Position numbers and translations under genes: made by a program. Positions 14,530 through 19,479 of a DNA stretch of 19,479 nucleotides are shown one piece after another (position 1 is the first letter of the stretch; each line of letters opens with the position of its first letter). The DNA comes from PHET01 sp038202795 (GTDB taxonomy: Bacteria; Actinomycetota; Coriobacteriia; Anaerosomatales; PHET01), in the NCBI GenBank assembly GCA_038202795.1, contig JBBREQ010000040.1:1-19479 (forward strand). The letters run 5' to 3'. The notes beneath the pieces were generated by a model. The model worked only from the letters and a program-made list of their open reading frames with translations. It had not been told where the DNA came from and did no database searches.

Positions 14530-14928
14530 CTAACCGAATACCGCGACGAGAATGCAGCACACCAACATCACCGCGACCACGGGTGCCCAGATTCGCCGCT
14601 CGCCTGCGCTCGGGGTGATGAGGTTCAGCACGAGTCCGACGGTGAACAGCGCGACGATGCTCCACACGACCCCGGCAGGCGTCGTCCCCCACGGCGCAGC
14701 GACGACTCCGGCGGCCGAGAGAACCGCAAGGACAATCAGCGCAAGGATGAACGCTTGGACAACCGCGGCGATCCGCATGCGAACCGGGTACTTGCCGGGG
14801 AAAGCTCCCCCCATCGCATAGTCACCCCACGGTGCTCCAAGCGCGAGGGCAAGCTGGAAGGCGATGACACCGAGAGTGATGAGAGCGAACACGACGCCGG
14901 CGACCTCTGCGATATCCAAGTCCCGCAC
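14530..14928 (-). CDS. Four-helix membrane protein of unknown function
   Basis: A 132-residue protein with four hydrophobic helices (about residues 8-31, 50-75, 83-105, 112-131). Between helices 1 and 2 lies GAPWGDYAMGGAFPGKYPVRMR, a loop I recall from unnamed small membrane proteins in many bacteria, but I cannot attach a function. The start is GTG 14928, preceded by a GGGG run. Repeat B begins 14 nt upstream and repeat A follows the stop by 41 nt, so the gene with its flanks has the layout of a single gene cassette of about 0.5 kb. Confidence 0.65.
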   Translation of the reverse strand: MRDLDIAEVAGVVFALITLGVIAFQLALALGAPWGDYAMGGAFPGKYPVRMRIAAVVQAFILALIVLAVLSAAGVVAAPWGTTPAGVVWSIVALFTVGLVLNLITPSAGERRIWAPVVAVMLVCCILVAVFG

Positions 14929-14941
14929 CCCCCGGTGTTCC

Positions 14942-15020
14942 GAACGCGGTGGGCATGACCGCGCCCGTTGACTTACATGGTAGCCGACGACTTGCGAAGT
15001 CGGGTCGATGCCATTGTTAG
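14942..15020 (-). repeat. attC-like repeat B
   Basis: Positions 14961-15020 match 19276-19335 (repeat C) at 58 of 60 bases. GGCAT (14952-14956) pairs with ATGCC (15008-15012) and GACC with GGTC, leaving one unpaired base at 15007, like the extrahelical base of integron attC sites. An inner hairpin CGACTT/AAGTCG closes the fold (14988-15002). On the minus strand the site starts CTAACAA, and the stop codon of the vapC-like gene lies inside this box, as is common in integron cassettes. Confidence 0.65.
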
Positions 15021-15424
15021 TCAGACCTCGCCGAGACGTACTTCACGTCCGCCATGCCTTCGAAGTGGGCATCCTGCGTCCAGAGTGTCGCGCCCCCCGA
15101 GCGTACCGCCGACAGGATAATCGCATCCGCCATAGGTAGACGGGCCTCGACACTCAGGCGAGCCGCGACAAGCGCCGAAGCCGCCGACAGCTCGACGACC
15201 TGACCCTGCTGCATAAGGGCAGCCGCTTGCAGCGCGGCGCTTTCACCACGGTCGGCAAGCACGCGCTTGAAGACCTCATAGATGCTGATGGCCGGAACGA
15301 GCAGCGACTCGGCATCCGATAGCGGCGCGGAGAAGAACTCCGCGTTGCGCCCGTTGCCGAAGTACTCGAGCCAGCCTGAAGCAACGCGGGCTCTCGATCC
15401 GTGCGATCGCCCGCCAGCTGTCAC
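15017..15424 (-). pseudogene. vapC: VapC-type PIN-domain toxin, N-terminus disrupted
   Basis: A 135-residue frame from a GTG at 15424. From SGWLEYFGNG onward it follows PIN-domain toxins: LLVPAISIYEVFKRVL (acidic Glu), LPMADAIILSAV (Asp) and TLWTQDAHFEGM (Asp). The first catalytic Asp, normally in a VDSSGWLEYF start, is absent; here the residues before SGW are RVA. A different frame just upstream reads RLIVDG, which looks like the lost start, separated by about 52 nt. A small insertion with frameshift at the 5' end is therefore likely and the RNase should be inactive. It lies 279 nt after an antitoxin gene on the same strand and ends inside repeat B. Confidence 0.65.
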
Positions 15425-15703
15425 GATCGCCGTCCACGATCAGCCGAGAGCTCTTCCGCAACCGCACCCGACATGACGGCGCCTACCGCTATGCACTGGC
15501 CGAGTCCTACTCCCGCACACGCCGTTCTCGACGCACCAACCGTTCCGCGCGATGTTCAATCCCCTGAACTGAGAGTAGACCCCCGAATTCTTACGGGCTC
15601 CGATGTAATGCGGAGGTGCACCCATGAGGAGGAACGGGGTGGCGAGATAGGGTAGGGTGCCGCAAGATCGTGGCGCAGACGCATCGCGTTCACGAACACG
15701 CAG
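15425..15703. other. Gap between antitoxin gene and vapC remnant
   Basis: No protein family could be recognised in any frame. The part near 15425-15450 contains the frame that reads RLIVDG on the minus strand, a possible displaced vapC start. No attC-like box (CTAAC or GTTAG) is seen here. Confidence 0.4.
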
Positions 15704-15955
15704 CTAAGTCCGGTCATCCTCCTGCGGCACCGCGGTGTCGATGCCCGGGAGAAATCCACGCATGCTGTCAATGTCGGCTGATGGTGACGCCTCGAGTGCG
15801 AGATCCGTGGTTCCAGAGATTCGATCGGATGAGTGTCTGGCGACATAGTCGCGCACCGCTTCGGTACAGAGCCGGTCGAGCGACCACCCGAGCCGACGCG
15901 CCATCTCCCCCGCAGCGGCGAGCAGATCGTCCGGGATGTCGACGGTCGTCTTCAC
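15704..15955 (-). CDS. Ribbon-helix-helix antitoxin (VapB/MazE-type)
   Basis: An 83-residue protein. The start MKTTVDIPDDLLAAAGEMARRLGWSLDRLCTEAVRDYVARH is a ribbon-helix-helix DNA-binding domain with the strand KTTVDIP, followed by an acidic, flexible tail of the sort that masks a toxin. The segment after the second helix resembles RHH partners of MazF/PemK toxins as much as VapB. GTG 15955 overlaps the stop of the upstream gene by 4 nt (GTGA), so translation is coupled. The next frame downstream is a disrupted vapC 279 nt away; no intact cognate toxin is adjacent. Confidence 0.72.
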   Translation of the reverse strand: MKTTVDIPDDLLAAAGEMARRLGWSLDRLCTEAVRDYVARHSSDRISGTTDLALEASPSADIDSMRGFLPGIDTAVPQEDDRT

Positions 15956-16797
15956 TCTCGGATCTGACCGCGATCGCGCAGATACTCGACCGTGGTCATT
16001 TCGGTCATCGCCTTGAGAACGTCGGCCACGGCGACGGCGATGACGCAACCATCGCCACTCTCGGCAGCAGCTTCCAGATAGGCGGCCATGTCGGCTTTGT
16101 CGCGAAGGTATGTGCTGAAATCCCACGCCGACATTCCCTGCCCCGAGCTCATGAAGAAGCGATCTCTGACTTGGCGGTCGACGTCGTCGTCGTGCTTCGG
16201 CTTCTTGAGATCCTCTTTGGTGATCTCGACGATCCCCAGACGATTGCCGAGGACCGCAGCTGCCGCCTCAGCGACCTTCTTGTTCTTGAAGGGCGTTGCA
16301 TGGAGTAGGTCGTCTGTGTAGCAGTTGGTTTCCACGCTGTAGAACATGCGGGCGATGTCGCGCTCGTGCAGTGGCACGTCCGTATTGAGGATGCGGCTCA
16401 CGATGACCCACCGAAGAGGGTCCTTCACATCCGCCATCCGTCGTTGCAGCTCCTCGATGAGCTCGGGCTCGAGCGGCTCGTCCTCGCGCATGGATAGCCG
16501 GGTGTCGGGATTGAGGGGCGTGATGACGTCCAGCTCGTCGACGATCCGCTCTCGGGCGCACCACAGGTCTCGCGCCCGCTGCCAGAACAACCACCCGTCC
16601 GCGGCGCCGCCGAACAGCCTCGCGAGCCGCAACGCCATGTCGGCGTCGAGCGGCTCAAGGCCCGCGAGCAGATGCTCTACCCGCTCAACCGGAAGCCGGA
16701 TGGCCGCGGCAAACTCCTCGACGGTCAGTTCGTAGTCGTCGAGGAACTCCGATTGCAGCATGGCGCCGGCCGGTTCCGGCTCGAACCGTCTACGCAT
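15952..16797 (-). CDS. HigA-like XRE antitoxin fused to a COG3636-type antitoxin segment
   Basis: A 281-residue protein, three times longer than a usual antitoxin. Residues 14 to 75 form a HigA-type helix-turn-helix (LTVEEFAAAIRLPVERVEHLLAG, then ADMALRLARLFGGAADGWLFWQ). Residues 80 to 215 match nothing I recognise and are charged and helical. Residues 223 to 265 (SAWDFSTYLRDKADMAAYLEAAAESGD...IAVAVADVLKA) resemble the N-terminal half of COG3636 addiction-module antidotes, whose own helix-turn-helix is lost. ATG 16797 overlaps the upstream gene by 8 nt; the ribosome site is weak. Whether the protein is functional or a gene-fusion relic is open. Confidence 0.68.
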   Translation of the reverse strand: MRRRFEPEPAGAMLQSEFLDDYELTVEEFAAAIRLPVERVEHLLAGLEPLDADMALRLARLFGGAADGWLFWQRARDLWCARERIVDELDVITPLNPDTRLSMREDEPLEPELIEELQRRMADVKDPLRWVIVSRILNTDVPLHERDIARMFYSVETNCYTDDLLHATPFKNKKVAEAAAAVLGNRLGIVEITKEDLKKPKHDDDVDRQVRDRFFMSSGQGMSAWDFSTYLRDKADMAAYLEAAAESGDGCVIAVAVADVLKAMTEMTTVEYLRDRGQIRE

Positions 16798-17122
16798 GTG
16801 CCGGCCCTGCCGTGCAAGCGACAGATGCTGGGCTGATGACCCACGTACGCGCATGCACGCGCTCAGGAGGCTTCGGCAGTACCACGATGTGGATGTCCTC
16901 GCCAAGCAGGTTGAGGTACTTCACCAGCCGGTCCAACGAGAAGCCATCGACGGCGCCGCTCATCAACGCTGAGATCCTCGGCTGCGCAGTGCCGAGCAAC
17001 TTTGCCGCTTCTCGCTGGGTAAGACCGCGTGCCGAGACGATCTGGGCGATTTCGCGGGCGAGCGCCACTCGCACGGCGCGCGGCTCGTGGTCGGCGTCGT
17101 GGACGGAATCATGTTTGGTCAT
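16790..17122 (-). CDS. XRE-family antitoxin (COG5606/HigA-type)
   Basis: A 110-residue protein. The helix-turn-helix reads VALAREIAQIVSARGLTQREAAKLLGTAQPRISALMSG, followed by FSLDRLVKYLNLLGEDIHIVVLPKP, which is typical of the COG5606 antitoxins that pair with Gp49/HigB-like toxins. The tail after about residue 85 is longer than usual and runs into the start of the next gene. AAGGAGG lies 6 nt before ATG 17122. The usual toxin gene just upstream is missing; in its place is a fragment of another antitoxin. It would bind operator DNA and possibly autoregulate. Confidence 0.8.
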   Translation of the reverse strand: MTKHDSVHDADHEPRAVRVALAREIAQIVSARGLTQREAAKLLGTAQPRISALMSGAVDGFSLDRLVKYLNLLGEDIHIVVLPKPPERVHARTWVISPASVACTAGPAHA

Positions 17123-17292
17123 CGGTCCTCCTTCATCGCGGCATTCAGCAGGTGGCAACGTCGATGCATGCTGCGCGCCTCGGCTAAGTCGGCGTCGCCC
17201 TGCAGGTTCATCCAGAACTTGGCCAAGTTGCCGAACAAGCGGCTCAGCCGAAACGCGAAATCGGCGTCGATTGACGGCGGCGGTAGTCGGCT
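17119..17292 (-). pseudogene. C-terminal remnant of a HigA-type antitoxin
   Basis: A frame of 57 codons without a start codon reads SIDADFAFRLSRLFGNLAKFWMNLQGDADLAEARS. This is the end of HigA-family antitoxins, which run ...ADTALRLSRLFG-x-FWLNLQ-x-x-YDL. It stops with TGA overlapping the ATG of the next gene. Its 5' end overlaps the last codons of phd in another frame. A deletion seems to have joined the phd gene to the tail of a higA gene. Confidence 0.6.
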
Positions 17293-17567
17293 TCGTCAAC
17301 CGTGGCACCCTTGAAGGCGCCGAGAAGTGCGCGGGCGCTGGGGGCGTTTGGGGACGGCTCAGATGGCGTGCTGCTCAGCCCACGGACGAGCTCGTCTCGC
17401 TGTCGCTGCATGAGCTCGTACAGCTCGATTGACACGAGGACTGCAACGGTCTTGCCGCGGCGGGTGATGTAGAGCGGTCGGCCGCTTTCGTTGACTCGCG
17501 CGATGCAGCGCGAGAGCCCTCGGCGGAATTCGGTTACGGAGCAGGTTGCGATAGGGCTGGTCGCCAT
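17244..17567 (-). CDS. Phd/YefM-type antitoxin
   Basis: A 107-residue protein. ATCSVTEFRRGLSRCIARVNESGRPLYITRRGKTVAVLVSIELYELMQRQRDEL is the N-terminal Phd/YefM DNA-binding and dimerisation domain. The C-terminal part (ARALLGAFKGATVDEADYRRRQ) is the toxin-contacting tail. AGAGG lies 8 to 9 nt before ATG 17567. It leads a minus-strand run of antitoxin-like genes and has its own promoter. No Doc or RelE-type toxin follows directly; the frame continues into a higA remnant. Family is well supported, partner unknown. Confidence 0.85.
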   Translation of the reverse strand: MATSPIATCSVTEFRRGLSRCIARVNESGRPLYITRRGKTVAVLVSIELYELMQRQRDELVRGLSSTPSEPSPNAPSARALLGAFKGATVDEADYRRRQSTPISRFG

Positions 17568-17604
17568 GCCAGGTCCTCTCGGCCGGGTGCGATATACTTG
17601 ATAT

Positions 17605-17633
17605 GGTATAGCGCGATGTCGAGATCGCGTCAA
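17605..17633 (-). promoter_or_regulatory. Promoter of the antitoxin run (phd)
   Basis: On the minus strand TTGACG (17633-17628) and TATACC (17610-17605) are 17 nt apart. An inverted repeat TATAC (17593-17597) / GTATA (17606-17610) overlaps the -10 and would suit autorepression by Phd. The transcript would run through the antitoxin genes to the vapC remnant. Confidence 0.55.
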
Positions 17634-17823
17634 GCCGGGGAGGAGGAGGCTGGCGACTCTACTGTCCCATCGACCACCGTGTAAAGCGAGACCATTGCAG
17701 CCATGCGGCCTCCACAAATGGTGACAGATACGTAGAACGCAATGCGCTTTGCTTGCGGCCGATACGCTACTCTCCCGCAGGACACGCCATTGCCGTCAAG
17801 TTGAGGCGCTTAACGCTCAGCTC
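17634..17823. other. Gap between phd promoter and mazF
   Basis: No gene or RNA was recognised. It separates the mazEF pair from the antitoxin run. A box reading GTTAAGC on the minus strand near 17813 resembles an attC core but has no partner box at the right distance. Confidence 0.4.
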
Positions 17824-18159
17824 TCAGTAGATGCAGGCGTCGAGTATCGAAAGCACTTCCTCAAGAACCGGTTCCGGCGCTGTCCCGATGCGCTTGACGC
17901 TGCGGGCCCGGTAGTCGACGGACTTCACCTGTTCGACCATCACTACTCCCGTGACAGCCTCGCCGTCAGGGATTGGGACGTGGAAGGGAAAGTCGCGCCG
18001 AGTGTTCGTCACCGGGCACGCGATGCAGAACCCCGTGGCCTTGTTGAACAGATCATTGCTCACCACGAGCGCTGGGCGCCGACCGCGCTGCTCGTGTCCG
18101 GACTGCGGGTCGAACGTCACCGCGACGAAGTCCCCTTTGCGAGGGACATATTCCGCCAC
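17824..18159 (-). CDS. mazF: MazF/PemK-type endoribonuclease toxin
   Basis: A 111-residue toxin. RKGDFVAVTFDPQSGHEQRGRRPALVVSN is the MazF N-terminal strand pair, with conserved Arg28 before PALVVS, and CPVTNT holds the conserved Thr51; Arg28 and Thr51 correspond to the catalytic pair of this fold. The later GVVMVEQVKSVDYRAR is also typical. MazF cuts mRNA at short sequence motifs. The start is GTG 18159, directly after the mazE stop codon with no gap; a GAGGTG site sits inside the mazE end. It appears intact and paired. Confidence 0.92.
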   Translation of the reverse strand: MAEYVPRKGDFVAVTFDPQSGHEQRGRRPALVVSNDLFNKATGFCIACPVTNTRRDFPFHVPIPDGEAVTGVVMVEQVKSVDYRARSVKRIGTAPEPVLEEVLSILDACIY

Positions 18160-18408
18160 TTACCACACCTCGCGGCCGGCCGGAGGACCCCAATCGAGCT
18201 CTTCGGGCTGGTAGCCCTCAGGAATGCGCCCGACGAGCAGCTCGAGGTCGAGTCCGCCCCTCACGCGGCGCGCCGGTGTGATAACGAGCAATCCGTCACG
18301 GACGGTGACGTCGACCTGGTCGCCCACGTCGATCCGGGCGTCTGAGAGCAGTTCCTTGCTCAGGCGAAGACCCTGACTGTTGCCCCACTTCTGGACTTTG
18401 GTGATCAT
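18160..18408 (-). CDS. mazE: MazE/AbrB-type antitoxin
   Basis: An 82-residue protein. MITKVQKWGNSQGLRLSKELLSDARIDVGDQVDVTVRDGLLVITP is a swapped-hairpin AbrB/MazE DNA-binding domain, followed by an acidic tail (EELDWGPPAGREVW) that would block MazF. GGAGGT lies 6 nt before ATG 18408. It is immediately followed by mazF, and its promoter lies in the short gap before attC-like repeat D. Confidence 0.92.
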   Translation of the reverse strand: MITKVQKWGNSQGLRLSKELLSDARIDVGDQVDVTVRDGLLVITPARRVRGGLDLELLVGRIPEGYQPEELDWGPPAGREVW

Positions 18409-18432
18409 ATGGTACCTCCAATGGATAGCCGA

Positions 18433-18462
18433 AGTATATCCACGATGGTGCTAGCGAGTCAA
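18433..18462 (-). promoter_or_regulatory. mazEF promoter
   Basis: On the minus strand TTGACT (18462-18457) and TATACT (18438-18433) are 18 nt apart, each matching the sigma70 consensus at five of six positions. It lies 25 nt before the mazE start and about 15 nt beyond repeat D, so the pair carries its own promoter as TA cassettes in integrons usually do. Confidence 0.65.
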
Positions 18463-18476
18463 CGGTGCTGCTGTAG

Positions 18477-18562
18477 CGCTAACGTGTGTGGCATGACCTG
18501 CAACGCAGGCGCCTCTCTTCCGCATTCTACATTCTGGTTGTCAGGTGATGCCTTTGTTAGAC
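18477..18562 (-). repeat. attC-like repeat D
   Basis: Outer CTAAC (18479-18483) pairs with GTTAG (18556-18560). GGCAT (18490-18494) pairs with ATGCC (18548-18552), and the next five bases pair after one mismatch. An inner stem CCTGC/GCAGG lies at 18497-18509. On the minus strand it starts TCTAACAAAGGCATC, matching the start of repeat C. It lies between mazE and abrB. Confidence 0.62.
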
Positions 18563-18564
18563 GG

Positions 18565-18596
18565 GTAGCATATCTGTGCTACAGTGGAAATCCACT
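18565..18596 (+). promoter_or_regulatory. Operator-like palindromes before abrB-doc
   Basis: Two inverted repeats sit between repeat D and the abrB ribosome site: GTAGCA (18565-18570) / TGCTAC (18577-18582) with a 6-nt spacer, and AGTGGA-AA-TCCACT (18583-18596). A TACAGT -10-like box overlaps them. Autoregulation by the AbrB-type antitoxin is the likely role. Confidence 0.5.
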
Positions 18597-18611
18597 CCCG
18601 AGGAGGACCGA

Positions 18612-18839
18612 ATGACTCAGGCGATGAGGCTCAGAAGGGCCGGCGGCTCGATCAGCGCGACGCTGCCCAAAGACATGGCCGACCGGCTCAAGCTCGAGGC
18701 CGGAGATACCGTGTTCGCCATAGAGACCGAGCGTGGCATCCTGATCACGCCCTACGACCCCGAGACCGAAGAAGCTCTCGCCATCGCCACCAAGGTCGCA
18801 CGCAAGTATCGCGGTGCACTGCGCGAGCTGGCCAAGTGA
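18612..18839 (+). CDS. AbrB/MazE-fold antitoxin of a Doc module
   Basis: A 75-residue protein. MRLRRAGGSISATLPKDMADRLKLEAGDTVFAIETERGILITPYDP is an AbrB/SpoVT-type swapped-hairpin DNA-binding domain; the C-terminal helix (ALAIATKVARKYRGALRELAK) would bind the toxin. AGGAGG lies 5 nt before ATG 18612. The stop overlaps the start of the doc toxin by 3 nt (GTGA). It is on the plus strand, opposite to the other genes of the region. Confidence 0.87.
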   Translation: MTQAMRLRRAGGSISATLPKDMADRLKLEAGDTVFAIETERGILITPYDPETEEALAIATKVARKYRGALRELAK

Positions 18840-19246
18840 CAGCGGCGGACCCCCGAGAACCCCGATGGCTGGCGCGTCTGGTCGTCGACGCCATGCATCA
18901 CGACCTGATCTCGACCCACGGCGGACTGCCGGGACTGCGCGATGAGAAGCTGCTGGAGTCGGCTCTCGCGTGGCCGCGGCAGGCGTTCGCATACGGAAGC
19001 ACCATCGACGTGGCTGCGCTTGCAGCGTCCTACGCATACGGAATCGCGCGAAACCACCCGTACCACGATGGCAACAAACGAATCGCGTTCATGGCGATGG
19101 CGGTATTCGCCGAACTCAACGGATTCGAGCTCGCAACCACCGAGACCGAAGTCGTCGACGCGATGCTTAAGCTTGCCGCAGGTGCGCTTGAGGAAGAGCA
19201 ACTCGCCCAGTGGCTACGCGCCCGGCTCGTGCCGCTCGACGACTGA
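18836..19246 (+). CDS. doc: Doc-type Fic-fold toxin
   Basis: A 136-residue protein of the Fic/Doc fold. The active-site motif HPYHDGNKR (His74 to Arg82) is intact, with Tyr replacing the usual Phe of HxFxxGNKR. The N-terminal LPGLRDEKLLESALAWPRQAFAYG and the helix AASYAYGIARNHPYH are typical of Doc. Doc phosphorylates EF-Tu in P1; most Fic enzymes AMPylate. GTG 18836 overlaps the antitoxin stop. The stop codon is followed within 10 nt by repeat C, as in an integron cassette. Confidence 0.92.
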   Translation: MTAADPREPRWLARLVVDAMHHDLISTHGGLPGLRDEKLLESALAWPRQAFAYGSTIDVAALAASYAYGIARNHPYHDGNKRIAFMAMAVFAELNGFELATTETEVVDAMLKLAAGALEEEQLAQWLRARLVPLDD

Positions 19247-19253
19247 CACTCCG

Positions 19254-19336
19254 TCTAACGTGTTAGGCATGAGCAGCGCCCATTGACTTACATGGTAGCC
19301 GACGACTTGCGAAGTCGGGTCGATGCCTTTGTTAGC
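19254..19336 (-). repeat. attC-like repeat C
   Basis: CTAAC (19255-19259) pairs with GTTAG (19331-19335), and GGCAT (19266-19270) with ATGCC (19323-19327). The interior is nearly identical to repeat B, including the CGACTT/AAGTCG hairpin. Read on the minus strand it begins GCTAACAAAGGCATC and ends CGTTAGAC, matching the attC core rule (RYYYAAC ... GTTRRRY). It is the best-preserved copy. Confidence 0.68.
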
Positions 19337-19440
19337 GATCGCGGATTCAGATACTAAGTGCAACACCCCTAGCCCGGGTGGGCGAGGCAATCTGGCACAC
19401 TTCAGATTCCTCCACTCCGCCAAGAACAGGGGAACCATGC

Positions 19441-19479
19441 ATGAAGTATCGCCAGATCACCTCAGGTGAAAGATACGCT
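19441..19479 (+). CDS. IS30-family transposase (N-terminal 13 codons, partial)
   Basis: The last 39 bases read MKYRQITSGERYA in frame to the end. This matches the start of IS30-type transposases, which begin with a short basic stretch then LTxxERYxI before the DNA-binding helix. The upstream stretch from about 19345 (TAAGTGCAAC) is likely the left end of the element, although the terminal repeat cannot be confirmed from one side. It marks the right edge of the putative cassette array. Confidence 0.6.
   Translation, partial: MKYRQITSGERYA

Noticed and set aside
15952..16797. Calling the middle of the HigA fusion a Fic/Doc domain
   Set aside because: Only a short helix resembles it; the HxFx(D/E)GN(K)R active motif is absent.
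17800..17823. A further attC site suggested by GTTAAGC on the minus strand after mazF
   Set aside because: No matching RYYYAAC box with GGCAT/ATGCC-type inner arms was found at a suitable distance.
1..19479. CRISPR arrays, tRNA or rRNA genes
   Set aside because: No regularly spaced short repeats and no tRNA or rRNA signature sequences were seen; the repeats present are irregularly spaced and hairpin-forming.

Overview
The window is high-GC bacterial DNA with dense, overlapping genes. The mix (a mercury-methylation pair, an apparently leaderless regulator, long GC-rich frames) suggests an anaerobic, possibly actinobacterial or Coriobacteriia-like lineage. That placement is inference; no rRNA or ribosomal protein gene is present to fix it.

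Left part (1-5440): a cell-surface polysaccharide cluster. A polysaccharide deacetylase cut by the left edge is divergent from a GT4 and a GT2 glycosyltransferase. These converge on a minus-strand, translationally coupled trio: polyprenol-phosphate-type GT2, sugar-phosphate nucleotidyltransferase and DegT/DnrJ-type sugar aminotransferase.

Middle (5596-12740): the main functional discovery is a mercury-methylation locus on the minus strand, arsR-hgcA-hgcB. HgcA carries the diagnostic NVWCAAGK corrinoid-binding motif, and HgcB is a 2x[4Fe-4S] ferredoxin with the extra Cys73 and C-terminal cysteines. The arsR stop overlaps the hgcA start, and hgcB follows hgcA by 6 nt. A perfect 10+1+10 bp palindrome covers the -35 region of a TTGACA-N18-TATCAT promoter directly before arsR, giving a simple self-regulated, metal-responsive switch. 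A CocE/NonD-type hydrolase lies downstream, and a ZnT9-like cation-diffusion transporter upstream. Next come a TspO/MBR protein, an MDR-family oxidoreductase and a P460-like c-type cytochrome lipoprotein.

Right part (12740-19479): an accessory region. It holds a structured inverted repeat, a truncated methyltransferase, three small cassette-like genes and a dense toxin-antitoxin region. Five repeats with CTAAC...GGCAT / ATGCC...GTTAG arms sit between the genes. They look like integron attC sites read on the minus strand, so the region looks like an integron cassette array or a CALIN (cluster of attC sites lacking an integrase). No integrase gene is in the window. The toxin-antitoxin genes include mazEF, abrB-doc on the opposite strand between two attC-like sites, and a run of Phd, HigA-remnant, XRE, HigA-fusion and ribbon-helix-helix antitoxin genes with overlapping ends and no intact toxin, followed by a vapC that has lost its first catalytic Asp. 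The window ends in the first codons of an IS30-type transposase.
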